A stretch of DNA of 64,000 nt, from assembly GCA_907163375.1 (NCBI GenBank), contig CAJQUW010015337.1, positions 434,001 to 498,000 of the forward strand, read 5' to 3'. The position numbers and the translations under genes were made by a program. Shown one piece after another: positions 1 to 13,300 of this stretch. This DNA is from Prostheceraeus crozeri (taxonomy: Eukaryota; Platyhelminthes; Polycladida; Euryleptidae). Position 1 is the first letter of the stretch. Every line of letters starts with the position of its first letter. The notes under the pieces were generated by a model that was given only the letters and a program-made list of their open reading frames with translations, did no database searches and had not been told where the DNA came from.

Positions 1-880
1 CCTATTCTCACCGGCTTCCTCTACCAAGTTCAGAATGAACGTCTCCTTCGAAAAGTCTAAGGAGATGCCTTCGCAACGCATCGGGTTAGTGGTCCAGAGG
101 CAGCAGCCTCAGCACCAGCGATAGAATTCCTAACAATATGAGCTTGCAAGTCATCGTCAACTTTGTCTATGCAGATTCGTAGCAAGAAGGCCTATTCTAT
201 CGGTGGTTGTACTGCCATTGTCATTTATTATTTGATCACATGCTTATAAGCCGCGTCTTTCATGCAAAATATTTCATTTATCTGCCACTTCTCCCATAGT
301 TCCATTGTCCTTTTCACTTGTCTAAGAAGGTTGATACAGGATTCAAAGCATTCAATATATCTTGTCCATAATCCTTCAAATGATTGTATGATATAGTTGC
401 CCACGCGGTAGGTGAACCATTTTGATGCAGTCTAATGTTAAGATAAAGACTCTCCAAAATTTTAGTCGAAATTTATTTTCATGAAAAACTTCACTTTGCA
501 AGACGACCTTCGGCGTCCAAAACCTCACGGTCGATGGCAGCAAACTGGTATATATGGTTGTATGATGTTTCGGCTGTATTCTTGAATGATTCTTTATCGG
601 GGGCCATGTGGCAAGGAGGAATCACGCTCGAAGGAGTATTTTGAATGACCAAGATCTGTTGACTTCCTCCTAGACAAGGAACTGCGACTGCAGTCATAAC
701 ACATGTTAATAGGCTACTCATTGAAGTAGGTTTACAGTAGATGGTAGTATCAGATTTGGTAAATAAGAAGAGAAATCGACTCAACATCACTGTGCGCGTT
801 GATTCGAGATTGAAACTCACGAACTTGACACCTTGATTCAGAAATTGTGTGGCAAGTATCAGGCACAATGCAGTCATCAT
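1..880 (-). pseudogene. Decayed coding remnant, family not recognised
   Basis: Several open stretches on the - strand follow one another but sit in different frames. One (880 down to 491) runs 129 residues and ends IDREVLDAEGRLAK. Another, near 150-80, reads DKVDDDLQAHIVRNSIAGAE. A third, near 75-1, reads RCEGISLDFSKETFILNLVE and runs off the window edge. The protein-like composition over about 0.9 kb with frame changes suggests a dead transposon or pseudogene rather than chance. I cannot name the family. A hAT-like terminus lies just upstream at 1102-1116 and could be the end of the same element, but no partner end is visible. Confidence 0.35.
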
Positions 881-1101
881 GCTGCAATCTTTCTAATCGA
901 TAACACTTCCTAAAAACACGTACTTACATACTTCCTGATTAGTTACCTGAAAAGTCTTTATTTGAAAACATGTGCTGTTGCTATCTTTTTTAAACTTGAA
1001 TATGAACCTACTAGTTTATAGAGAGGAATTAAGCATACTTTCAACTTTTAGGGAGGATACTTTCAACCCTCTACCTTTTCAGGAGGAATCCGAGCAAAAA
1101 A

Positions 1102-1116
1102 GGCTGAGAACCACTG
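1102..1116. repeat. hAT-like terminal sequence (GGCTGAGAACCACTG)
   Basis: The 15 bases read as the right end of a hAT-type element, whose termini commonly take the form CAGTGGTTCTCA. The matching left end is not in the window, so a whole element cannot be shown. It may belong with the decayed frames at 1-880. Confidence 0.3.
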
Positions 1117-4100
1117 GTAAAGCATTGAAAAAGTTGCATTAAGAATCACTTCTTAATGAATAACATGCTTTAAACATATTCTTTCAGTGTGTTTTAAACA
1201 CTGTTTTCAGCAATTTGTTTAAAATATTAAGATCCTTGTTTGAAAGATTTGTGATGAGAGAGAGAGAAATCGATTCATCGTTCGTTACTCACTCTTCAGT
1301 CTTCAAATAAGCAGATCACTCTCTGTTCCTTTCAGTTCTATTAAGACTTGAAAGCTTGTCTCTTCAGCTGTGGCTCCTACCATTTATAACCACTTCCCTA
1401 TCGAAATCCGTCAATCAGAATCACTGAAGGCATTCAAGAAGGGTTCTTTTAATTTATATTGAATTGACTTTATTAAATTAAATAAATAGTCATTGATTTA
1501 TGTCCTATCCTCCTTTTGATGAAGATGCATTTGAATTTTTTGTTGCTCGACCATATCGAAAAAGGATCCTTCCTAATGTGTTTCGAGCTTTTTTTTACAG
1601 CTGCCATCAACTATGTTTCGAGCTTATGTAAAGTTATTATTATCAGCGTATTATCATAATTATCGATCAATTTTAAACTAGTAATTATCAGATTAAATGA
1701 TCATACTGCATATCGCACATTACGTCAACTAAATTGTGTTACATAGCTACTTTCAACAGAAACTAGAGATACCAGGATATTTTTTAAAATACTTTTAGAT
1801 GAGTGTATAGTTACAATATTATAATTTAGGCCTGCGGGTTTGCTGTCCTACCAAGCAATTTCTGCTCGTAATCCGCGACCGTTCATCGAGCCCGTTCGCT
1901 CTTCTTCCAACTGCTGAAGGAGTTGGAGGAAAGTTTTCCTCCCATGCGAGGTTGTAAGCAGATGGTAAAAGAGTGAATAAGAACACGATAGATGAAGGGA
2001 GAGAGGTGAGCGGAGTAGCATGCGACTCAAAGTTTCCTGTGAAGTTGAATTCTTAAGTTTACCAGACTGTCATTCGACCTGTAATTCTAAACGGAAGTGA
2101 GTGTTGGAAGACGAGGAAAGCACAAGATCTTTGAAGAAGGACTAAGTTACTGATGTATGAATAATATTAGGAATGAGCCTGGAAAATAAAGCGCGTGGTG
2201 AGATTATGAAATTAATGTGAGGAAGGAACGTAATCGAAGACATTTCCAGAAATAGGAAACTAAGGCCATAGACACTCAGGATGATCCATCTTCTTCACTT
2301 CGCATGTAGGCTCATGACTTTTGGGAATCTATAGTGTCAAGATGGGAAAAATCACTGTGACGAGTCATCTGAACCAGGTGCTTGTTGAGGTGAAGATACC
2401 GAAAGAAGGCGAGGTCGGTGATCATTCATTGAGGCATTCTAGACCTAACAAGAAAGATGTACTGTGGGTGTCGTTTTTCCATACTAAAATCAGTGGGTTA
2501 TAATTATTTTTTCGCCGACTTCAAGAGAAAATATTGGCTCCAAATGTAGGCCCAGAGTACATATTTGACCCTTTTTTGAATTTCGACTATCAACTTTAAT
2601 TTAAAATCTAGCTCAATCTTAGATGCTTGTAACTGAAATGAGCCCATCCATCCCTAACTATCTAAACGTCGTGACAAAAATTTTATTTATTGAAAAATCA
2701 TATCAAAAATATCCAATACTCGGGAAATCTGTCAAAAATATCCAACTATCTCCATAATGTGTAGTCAAGTCAAAATTCGAAAATTTACATCCACGCGAGT
2801 GACCGAAAATCCCCTGAAAATGTTACCTTAGTTTGACTTGCTTAGAAGAACTTTGTGTCCTAATATGAGCCCATCGACCATTGAAACTTTTCAAGTAATA
2901 ATGGTGCGATGTGATCTGATCGTCGAGTGTTTTAGAACAATCTTGGGGGGATGTTGAATACTACACGTAGTATATGGCGCAGCTGATAGTGCGCAACTGT
3001 CGAATAATTGAGAAGCATTAATATGCACTTTTAGTAGACGATCGTAGTGACAGTGCTCCTTCATCGTCAGTGAAGTTTACGAGGAATGTGAAGTGTGTGT
3101 GTACTTACTAGTACGGAGAGACAGGAATCGAGAATTTTGGAGGAAGTCCTTGCAGAAGTCTAATAAATAATCAACTTCATCATGAAAAGTAATTGACTGT
3201 CAAACATTCCACTCAGGAAATCATTTCTTCTGATTTAAATCACCTATTGATGCTCATGTAGAGAACTGAGTTAATTCAATTAAAAATGTTAGAAGCCGAC
3301 ATCTGTTTTAAGCAAGAGAGGTACCTATATGTAGTTGTTCTTTAGTAACTTTAAGTAGAGACCTCTCGATTGATGAACAATAGGACAGAAAACGTATTAT
3401 ATGTACGCAGCGACGTGGAGCTAAAGACGTAAAATTGGATTTATCTGGACTTCTGAAGCAGTTTAATCTTCAAGACTTGCGATGCCCTGAAGATAAACAT
3501 ACTTAGACAACACCAGATTTAGAAAAATGAAAGACATGCTCAAAATTTAATGTTTCAATACATGTGTATATTCATTAAAGTACATCCAAGCGATGAAGCC
3601 CTGATGACACATGCGGGAGTTAGCTCAATGCAAGCTAAGCTAAAGAGGGCTCGAGTTAGTGTGTGAATGTCAAACAAATATTTGATTTTGCACAAAAATT
3701 GCGTGTGAATATTGATTTTCAACATGCACAGTTTGCACACATTCTATTTTAAGCTTTTCATCTTAATTTTCGACTTAGTAATGTAGCGTTCACCTCCGTT
3801 TCGCTATTTAGGTGTGAAATAAATGTGCGGATTGTGATTATGGCATCCTTCATTTCCTTTCTAGCTTCATGGTGGCATTACATGTGCAATGGATGTTTTG
3901 TTTAGTCTCGCACGCGATTTTGAGCGTCATGGCCAGACAGAACAAGAGAATGTCCGGTATTTTGTAGTTGTGATCGCGAAATCGGGTTCCAGGTCTTTCT
4001 TTTCAGAAGCTCCTATCGCTCGTATTTAGGTTTTTGCCCATTTCATCCAACAGTCATTTAACATGGAACTGCGGAAATTATTGCCTACTTAATACATGGC

Positions 4101-4145
4101 TCATGACTGTCACACACCATCTATATTTATATTCTTCTATTGTAG
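1117..4145. other. No gene seen; probably XPB intron or upstream sequence
   Basis: No exon, RNA gene or mobile element could be supported here. I looked for the Walker A segment of XPB (GAGKS context) and for the residues that precede AERVMQW, and saw neither. The upstream exons therefore lie before the window or were missed. The stretch is AT-rich and includes a short GA-rich run near 1255-1265. Confidence 0.5.
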
Positions 4146-4706
4146 GCGGAGCGTGTTATGCAATGGATGCGGAAAGAAGAATGGGGTTTGATGGTTTTGG
4201 ACGAGGTGCACACTATTCCAGCTCGTATCTTCCGCCGTGTTCTCACTATGGTTCAGTCACATTGCAAACTAGGCTTGACAGCAACTCTCGTTCGAGAGGA
4301 TGACAAGATCGCAGATCTCAACTTCCTTATCGGTCCCAAGCTTTATGAAGCTAACTGGTTGGAGTTGCAAAAGAACGGATACATCGCACGTGTCCAATGT
4401 GCCGAAGTGTGGTGTCCAATGACCCCTGAATTCTATCGCGAATACCTTCATATTCGCTCCGCCAAACGGCTATTGCTTTACGCGATGAATCCCAACAAGT
4501 TTAGAGCTTGTCAATTTCTCATTAACTATCATGAGCGTCGAAACGATAAGATCATCGTCTTTTCCGATAATGTCTTCGCCCTAAAATACTACTCGAAGAG
4601 GATGGGCAAGCCCTTTATTTATGGACCGACCAATCAGAGCGAGAGAATGAACATCCTTCAGAATTTTCAACATAATCCAACGATCAACACTATATTCGTG
4701 TCCAAA
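4146..4706 (+). CDS. ERCC3: XPB/ERCC3 helicase, internal coding exon
   Basis: XPB is the 3'-5' DNA translocase of TFIIH, acting in promoter opening and nucleotide excision repair in the nucleus. This exon encodes 187 residues starting [15 protein letters not shown]. It carries the DEVH box (motif [11 protein letters not shown]), the LTATL motif III, the XPB-specific RED motif (LVREDDK), and the start of the second RecA lobe ([20 protein letters not shown]). It ends at TIFVSK, before motif V. The acceptor is TGTAG at 4141-4145 and the donor is GTAAGT at 4707. Both ends are in phase 0, and the phase agrees with the next exon. Alignment from memory with human XPB is nearly gap-free. The N-terminal half, including Walker A, is not in the window. 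The intron that follows is 19.3 kb. Confidence 0.97.
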
Positions 4707-5108
4707 GTAAGTTGTAATTGCGATAGTCATGATAGAGGCAACACAATGAACTCATCTTAGGCAAACTAAAACTGTATCTTGGTACGAGCTTGGCTATGAT
4801 ATTGTATTTCTTCAAATGAATGCCGCTTCGTCTGTTCGAAGCAGAACTTGCGTTCTATCGTCTTTTATCAGGCGCCGCATGTTTAGTTATACTTTTCCAT
4901 TGAACAATCGCTGTTAAATGGTGTAAGTACCCGGCGTTAGATTGAAGGCTACGTGTCATTGAAACAAATTTAGTGATGTTTTATAGAAGAACAGTGTTTG
5001 GGTTATTGACATTGAACAAGAAGTTAGTTTCACAATCAAAACCAAATAAAACTCAAAAATGTTTTATTGGACTTTGCTTTTTGGTTGATGCAAACGCATA
5101 GTCCGGGA

Positions 5109-5836
5109 GCTAGCGTGAAGTTGTGCAGGGAACGAGGTAGCACATAAAACTTTCACATAGCATAGTACACCTCTAACCTACTGCAAAACTTCGCGTCTGC
5201 CGGATCAGATCATTTGCTTTTCAGAAATAGAGAGGATAACACAATCCTATGTATTTCCAGTGGTAAAATTGTGACATTTAAGGCGTTGACTCCATTTTTT
5301 CGAATTTTTGCTCATAAAAGTTACCCAAATTGGTATTTTGTTGAACTGGTTATTATAGAAATCATCTACAGATCATGATCTTTCAAATGAGTTATCATTC
5401 AGTGACAGAGGATGAAGTAAAGTGTACAAACAGACACTTTTCGTTAAAGTATATCAACAATTTTCCTGAAATTTCGATGTTAAAATTTGCAGTTGCAGCA
5501 ACGAAAAGTGTCTGTTTGTACACTTTACTTCATCCTCTGTCACTGAATGATAACTCATTTGAAAGATCATGATCTGTAGATGATTTCTATAATAACCAGT
5601 TCAACAAAATGCCAATTTGTGTAACTTTTATGAGCAAAAATTCGAAAAAATGGAGTCAACACCTTAAATGTCACAATTTTACCACTGGAAATACATAGGA
5701 TTTTGTTATCCTCTCTATTTCTGAAAAGCAAATGATCTGATCCGGCAGACGCGAAGTTTTGCAGTAGGTTAGAGGTGTACTATGCTATGTGAAAGTTTTA
5801 TGTACTACCTCGTTCCCTGCACAACTTCACGCTAGC
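5109..5836. repeat. Near-perfect palindrome, two 335-bp arms with a 58-base loop
   Basis: Bases 5109-5443 are the reverse complement of 5502-5836 with only about five mismatches that I could count. Both arms are 335 bases long. The outer ends are GCTAGCGTGAAG and its complement; the loop is 5444-5501. It lies in the sense orientation of the XPB intron, so the pre-mRNA would carry a very long RNA hairpin. There is no protein-coding content and no clear target-site duplication. It could be a foldback element, an inverted duplication, or a hairpin-RNA source. The high arm identity implies recent origin or gene conversion. Confidence 0.93.
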
Positions 5837-5908
5837 ACTTCTACGTGCACAATATCATATACTATACCACAATTATTTGTATACTTCATGAATTCACGTC
5901 GTTTAACG

Positions 5909-7308
5909 CAGGGGTTCTCAACACGTGGCCCGCGGGCCATTTTGTGGCCCGCAAGCTTGTTGGCGGTGGCCCGCGATGAAACGAGTGAGCAAGACATGCG
6001 TATATTTGGCGGCTTGTCAATTGAGCTTGTCTATCAGTTTAAGAACAGCTAATTTGTAGCGCACGGCGACAAACGTGATGTGCGCGCGCTATTTCTCCCA
6101 CTCAATTCAATGAGAAGCTCTGTAGAGAAGAGTGAAGCAAGCTGCAGCCGTAGCAAACAGATCATACATGTCAATTGTTAAAAACTTACATAGCTGAAGT
6201 TCAAATCGATTTTGACAATCGATTTCAAGATTTTAATGACCTTATTCATTTGATAGGATTTATGAGAAATCCTGTAGAAGCAAATGTTGAAATCTGTGCA
6301 GGTCAATTCGAAAAATTTGGAGTGAATGGAGCTGTTGGTGAGCTGCAATTGATTGCGCTGAGAAATAGTGGTGTTGTTTCAAGAATGCGTTATAGAGTGC
6401 AACAACTATGGTTGATATGTGGTTTGACATTCCTGAGGATGAGAAGCATGCAGATATTCGACGATGTGGACTTAGGCTTCTTGCAATGTTCGGATCAACT
6501 TACCACTGTGAGTCTTCGTTCTCTACACTCAACTACATAAAAAACAAATATCGATCACGCTTGACTAACGCAAATGTTCAAAACATGATGCGTCTTGCAT
6601 TAACCGGTTTGAAACCAAGATTCGTCAAGTTGACAAAAGCAAAGCCTGGACAAGTTTCTCACTGACACAATTAATAACATTTATGATGTTTTGGATGAAA
6701 GCATTTCTATTTTTTCTGTTGCAATTTATAATTATAATATCATTATTGGATTATCATCATTCTTCTCAATTTAAACAAGGAGTGTTTATATTCATGTACG
6801 CATGCATACATAATATGTAATATTTCCCAAACGTTAGCATTCATCCAATGAATGTAAAATGCCTCCCTCCCTCTCTTTATCTATAAGCGTTGCATATTTT
6901 GTGAATGCGCATTAGGTTTCAACAAAAACGATAAACTCTCACTGGCAATAAATTTTCAAAACCACATGCGTTTTGTAAAAGTATACATGTATACAGAGTT
7001 ACAGATCTATCCTATAAGCTAGGTAAGCTTATATAGTACCTTCTAATTATGCCAATAGGTCCATACCCTACCTCTACTTAATCATCACAAAACAAAAAAA
7101 AATTTTTTTTCAGAAGGATTATTAATGAAACATAAATAGGCCTATAGGCGCTAGTCAACTCTAACTAATAACGGTACCTATGTATAAACAATATAATAGG
7201 CATACAGGGGTTCTTTGGTCATATATTCAGTCGATTGGCCCGGTAGTATATTCATTAGAAAAATGCCAGGAAATGTGGCCCGCCGAATTTTTGAGTTGAG
7301 AACCCCTG
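5909..7308 (+). mobile_element. hAT DNA transposon, non-autonomous copy
   Basis: The left end CAGGGGTTCTCAACAC and right end GAGTTGAGAACCCCTG form inverted termini typical of hAT elements. The flanks are an exact 8-bp duplication, GTTTAACG, at 5901-5908 and 7309-7316. At 1400 bp it is much shorter than a full hAT element. It keeps only fragments of the C-terminal part of the transposase, so it is internally deleted and would depend on an enzyme supplied elsewhere. Confidence 0.93.
6175..6665 (+). pseudogene. hAT transposase C-terminal remnant
   Basis: Two overlapping frames give hAT-like protein. The first covers roughly 6178-6400 (QIDFDNRFQDFNDLIHLIGF, RNPVEANVEICAGQFEKF). The second covers 6408-6665 (WFDIPEDEKHADIRRCGLRL, then CESSFSTLNYIKNKYRSRL). 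The CESxFSxxNxIKxKxRSRLT block is the conserved C-terminal dimerisation region of hAT transposases of the GTF2IRD2/ZBED type. The change of frame between the two parts and the missing N-terminal two thirds (BED finger, catalytic core) show it is dead. Confidence 0.85.
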
Positions 7309-7316
7309 GTTTAACG

Positions 7317-10300
7317 TATAAATGTTCTTAAGCAAAATATTCTGTATTATGCTATGTTGAAGTTAAATAGAAATCATTTTAGATGGCGTTTTATTTTTGT
7401 AAAATATTGTACGAAACAAGGTAAATTCTGAAAAAACAAAATTTAATTTGAATCAGAGGAGGTATTTTCTTTTAAAAAATGGATGAATGAATTGAAAATT
7501 GCTAGAGATATATGTTGTACTACAATGTAGAGGCATACCATTTTGCACAACAAATCAACAAGCCGATGCTATCACAGGTGAAATTAGTCATGTTGTTAAG
7601 AGGAACCAAAGAAATAGTAACCAATAATCCCAACTTACCAGAATTCAACACAGTTGGTAACAAGACCTAACCCAGTCAATAATGGGCTTTATGGGGTTGC
7701 TAGCCCCATCGACACAATCATGTTGCTAATTATTCTGAGAATCATATTTTGAAACAAAAAGCTCATGCAAAAAAAACAAATGCCGCATTTCCTCTAATAT
7801 ACGCACGGCGTTTAATTTTGCAGTCGCTTACTTCTAAGTGTAGTTTTATTTGAGGGTGGCGTTTGTTAAAATGTACGATTTTCCAAATTGAATGACAGCA
7901 ATAATTAGCAGGTGTGTGACCATCACAGAAAAATATCAATAGGACCTGAAATCTAATAGAGCATTCATCTTGCTGCATTACAGATTTATTCATTGCCGAC
8001 AAGGCGTGGTGGTTTTGACGCTGAATGAACACAAGTGGGACCTAATTTCTTGGAATTACCGGTGCAGTAGTTGCATTTGCTGTTTCTTTACGATGGTCAC
8101 TTGAAGGCGGGCTCAAATTTGAGCGTGATGGCTCATGACATGGCTCTAAGCTCGACGATACAGGATGGTCTATAAGTTACCGAATCTGATGTTGATGATG
8201 ATATAGAATTAGATAAATTGACTAGAGGGAGACGCTTTTATTATGTGACTTCCTATTTACAATGTAGTACAATCAGGCATTCCACTGACGAGTGATAACT
8301 GCGAGTTAATCCTTGCTTTTTAGCTATGAACGATTACGTATTGCAGTTAACCATTATTTTCTAATTTTCTTGCTATGAGAGATGCGGCGCTTACTAGAGG
8401 AAATACGATGGTTGCTCTTTCTTAGTCTTCATATTTTGCCCTCACAAATTGTATTTCATCAATACTCCGGAGTGTGGCTTCATCAGCTATGAGATTGCGT
8501 TAGGAAAGGCTGCAAACTTAGAGAAAAGTGTATTCAGAGATGCTTGAATTATGCGCCTCGCACATGCTGTGCGCTTAGATATCCAATTTATATGAATCTA
8601 GTGAAACAACAAAAAATTTGAATTCGATGAGAAGATATCGGCAGAAGTGAATGCTTGAATATTGCTTAGGTGGAATCATATCAGCGAAGGATCATTTAAG
8701 ACATCCAAAAGAAATTAAAGATGTTCTTTCATTTCCATAGTTATAATTTACTTCTGTGAATATGAAATATTTCCCTTGATACTGAATGTCTGATAGGCCT
8801 ACCTTGTGAGATTTTATCTTGCAGTCTGAAACTTATTGACGAATACTTTCACTCTTTCGGAAACAAATTTCACGTAGTGAAATAACTGATCCCTTTGATA
8901 TTGCCGTTCATACCGAACTTCTCCAATATGTTTTGTTAAAAGACAGTAAATGTACTTTGCATTTACCACTACCCGACAATTTCTGTCTCAAAATTGAAAA
9001 TCTGCTTTGTAGCATACTGGCAATTATTTCGGCGCCATGAGATCTTTGGATGATGGGAGTTGTCTGGTAACATTGAAGCAGAAATAAGGCAAGAGCTCTT
9101 GATCCCTTAACAATTCAAAACTGTTTGTTGCCGATTTCTAGTGAAAGTACATGAAGCAGTTCTCGACTATTTTTGCCGACATGATTTCCTGGCATTTTTC
9201 ATTACAATTCAATTGATTCCAAGTAGGAGTGACCAAGGAAAGGAACTTTATCTCTAGTACTTGTCTGAACAATCTGTCGATGCGATCCGATGATTTAGCG
9301 ATCTACAATTTTATGATTATCTGCACTGGACGTTGTGAAGTTCATTGGCTCATGTATGTGACATTTATATGCTGATTTGGGCCTCTCGAAGTCACACTAA
9401 CATGTCCTTGTATTTCAACAGAGTCTGAAAATGTTTACGCCTATAGACATTTTCTCACTTGCTGCCTAGCAAAGCTATCACCATTCAGCTCTCACCTATT
9501 CCAGCTCTAATTCAGCATCTAGTAACTAAGTGTGTAATTTATCTTCGACTGCTTGTGGTGTCTGTAGCTTCAGTGAGCTATAATTGGCACTTGTGTAGCT
9601 GATCTCGCTGCCATTAGTGTCGTCATCTAAAATGTAACATGCTATCTGTCTAGACAACAACTCTCATCCAATCTGTATGTTTGCGTCTGCATCCAACATA
9701 AACTTTCTCATTCCATTTTTCCTTCATTTACTGTTTATTTTTGAAAATTGATGAATAAACAATATGATTTCAGAGCGAATGACGAGACATTTTGTAGAGG
9801 AACTCGCTTATTTATTACAAAGTTCCGACGGAAATATTATTTCGATGTTTGGGGATGCGGGGTTTTATATTTTATATTTGTGCAAAAAATACGCTCCCTC
9901 AAAGTTTGGCAAAGCGCAGCGATCACTGCATTTGCACAACAATGAAGCCTTTCATAACTTAACGATTCAACTTGCCATATTCAACCTTCAATGACCGCAG
10001 CATCGGACAGTAGTGTGTGAATGTTTATTGTACATTCTGTAGCTTGCTGGAATGATATATCTGTAGTCAATGCTAACTAATTGGCACCATTTCAAGATAA
10101 ATAAGTAACGAGGTCACTCTTACAATCTTATCATTTGAATTGATTTTTGATCATCATCAAATCTCATGATTACATGAGCGCATTTCGTTTCGTCATGAGT
10201 GAAATGACGCTCACCAGCAAGTTTTCACCATCGACCACTGAGCGTCACATGAAGTATTATATAGCATTATTTACAGTAATGAAGCTAATTTGAGTGGAAT

Positions 10301-13300
10301 TCTATCTAAAGATTCTATCTATTTTTCAATATAAATGAGCTTCTATCAATGTAAATACATGTAGATCAATCAAATATTGAGTTTCGTCTTCAGTTGAAAA
10401 GTGGCAACAAACCTAAATGGCTGCCATTTCATCCAATATCAGGAATCATTAGCAGGACTAATTCTTATCTCAGCATCGGCACAACTCCCAATTGAAACTT
10501 GCTACCATTCCGAATTAAATGCAAGTTTAAGCCAGCTAAGAAGCTGCAAGTCTAAATAGAGAACCGTGTCGATGTTGAGAGATATGAGCTAGGCCTGTTG
10601 AGGATTCCTGATGTTTGATGAAATGGCAGTTATTCAGGTCAGCTCTCATCTTCCAACTGAGGATGGAACTCAATATTAAATTATTCTATTTACATTTTAA
10701 AATGCAGCATTTATCAATTATTGCAAATGAGAGGTTCTTTCAAAACATACCCGTATGCAAATGTTTTCAAACCAACTTCGATAAAGTTGCGTAATCGAAT
10801 TGGTTTTACAGTAGATTCTTGAAGGTAGACAATTCTTGCACTCGTGCCCTCCCGAAAAAATCTACCTGCCCTAGTGAACCCGTGAACCTGCTCCTGGGCC
10901 CTTGAAGAAATGCAATGAGCAGTTTAACTTAAGTTATAATAGGCCTGGCTTATGCTTGTTTGGCCGCACTAAAATTAATTAGGCCCGCACCCGGGCAGCT
11001 CCATTTACCCTCGGCCAGGACCCGTTTCGGCTTGAACAATTTCAGAAAAATCGGGCCGGACCATGTAACCTTCCAACTCGTAACACCAGTCGAATGCTGA
11101 TGATGTCTGCTTTCTTCGGCATGAAGATGTTCCACGTCGATCAAATCAATTGATTCGTCGACGTCGATCAATCATTGAAGTCACAGATCAGTGCTAAGTC
11201 AAGTAATAGATACAGACAGAAAGTGCTTAAGTGAACCATGTCTATGATAGCAGAATCCGCGTGCATCGAACAATTGTTTTGTTGGTAGCTTATTACTGTA
11301 AGCCAATTCAATTTAAGTGATGGTCAGGAACAGGAGGGTGTTTTTCAGAGACATTGTGAAAACAATTTTTGAGTCTCTCTCTTTCTTTTATAATGACCGA
11401 AATAAAATAAAATAATTTACAATCCTCGTTCGCAAACGGCCTGTTTTTACAATGTCTGTATTACTGTATGCAATGGCAGTCATTTTTCGCAGATGTAGTC
11501 AGTCAGCATTATATTTCATAGAATCAGTAAAGAAGGAACATTCATTTTTCATACCCTTTATTTGTAATTCATCTTATGCAACGTACATAGAGTGTATTCA
11601 TATAACGCACGAATAATTAACGCCTTGCTGCAGGTAGCAAAATATAATGTAGTTATATGTCTTGTTCTGTGAACTTCACTCAACTCATTAAATTCTGTTC
11701 AAATAGAATTTTATGATTTTGCGTAATGCTCTTGTCGTTGTTCTGTAGTTACTTCAATTTTTCAAAATATATGTGACTTGATTAGTAATGGTTAAACGAA
11801 ATTCCCTATTTGCTCATTATCATTGCCTCGTAAATATGTTGACACTCATCACATCAGCGTTTAGCAATACACCCTAGACAGGTATTTCATCATTTCATAG
11901 TTTCATTTAAGCTCTACTTTTCTCGTGTAGTCTCAATATTTGTCTTTCACCAGCATCGATTGTATATTTAAGGTTAGGTTGAGCGATATAACTGCTGAAG
12001 TTGAGAGTTAGATGGAAGCATTGTCTGAAAGTACTATAAGTTTACACAGGACATTCATTGTATGAGGCAAATCACAGTCTTTATTGGCGACAGGTATGAA
12101 ACTATTCCGATTCGTGACATACCTTATGCAGTCAATGAGTTTAGAAATTTCGTCTCGGACATGCTTATCGCTTATCAATGTCATTTATAGCTTATGTTTC
12201 ACAACACTCGATGCATGTAGGATGCAATTGATTCTACTACACTATATCTCAATAAATGCAATTTACTTTGAATAATAAATTAATTTGACCTGTTTTATAC
12301 CTTAGATGGCGAGCCGACGCCCACCACATGTTGAAAGTAGTGTTCAAGTCAAAACCAGCCGCTGAAAATTCTCTTACGCAAAATCAATGGCGTTATTGCA
12401 TTACTGTTACTAGAGTCATCAACGTTGTCACTGTAAATAATTTTATACGAATATTGTTAATGAAGATACCTTTATTTTGCGACGACATTTTCAATTTATG
12501 TCTCAGGCAATAATCAAATCGAATCACTGCACAAGCGAACGGAAATCATCGAACGAGAGGCATGGATATTAATACATTCTATTTATGTGTCGGGATGTCG
12601 CATGTATCCGAGAAGTGATCAGTCTTAAAGGAGCGAACATTTTAGTTCAATTCTTCAATTGCCGATTAGTGCTATACCCGTACATTGGTGATAATTGATG
12701 TTGAACAGTCAAGGAGATATTTGTCATTCATGAATGCGGAGTTTGCGAACTGTATTAAACGATGCCATTACATTTTGACAGTCGGTTATGTATACATTTT
12801 CAGTCAGTTCGCCCTTTGAACTTAGTACATTGAAATGAAATAGCCAGATTTTTAGCAGATTATCAATATTTGGTAGTGGATAATAAGTACACATCTTCGC
12901 AAAATGAAGCAATTTAGTTTTATTTATCTGAAGTATTATAACGTATGTTCATGATCGATTGCTCCATTATCGCACTTATCGACTCTTTACTAGAACAGAT
13001 CAATGTGCACAACCACACATTATTATAAGCACGCCTGCGACAGACAGTGTTACTTCACGAATGAAGTCGAAATAAATCACTGGAATGATTGATACGGGCA
13101 AAGCATTATCCATAGCGTACTTAATGAAAAATTTATGATATTATTTGTTTGACGTCCGACGCAATAGTTAGCTTGTCTGACTGTTGACATTCTGAAGTCT
13201 GTGAAATTGCTTTTATTTAAGCCTAAAGTTTTGTTCTTCACATTTTTTGTAACAGTGATATTTCAATCAATGTGACTCTTCGTATGTTTTGTTAAGCATT

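Noticed and set aside
1-4145. Search for the Walker A and preceding exons of XPB
   Set aside because: No sequence resembling GAGKSLVG or the residues before AERVMQW was found, so no exon is called.
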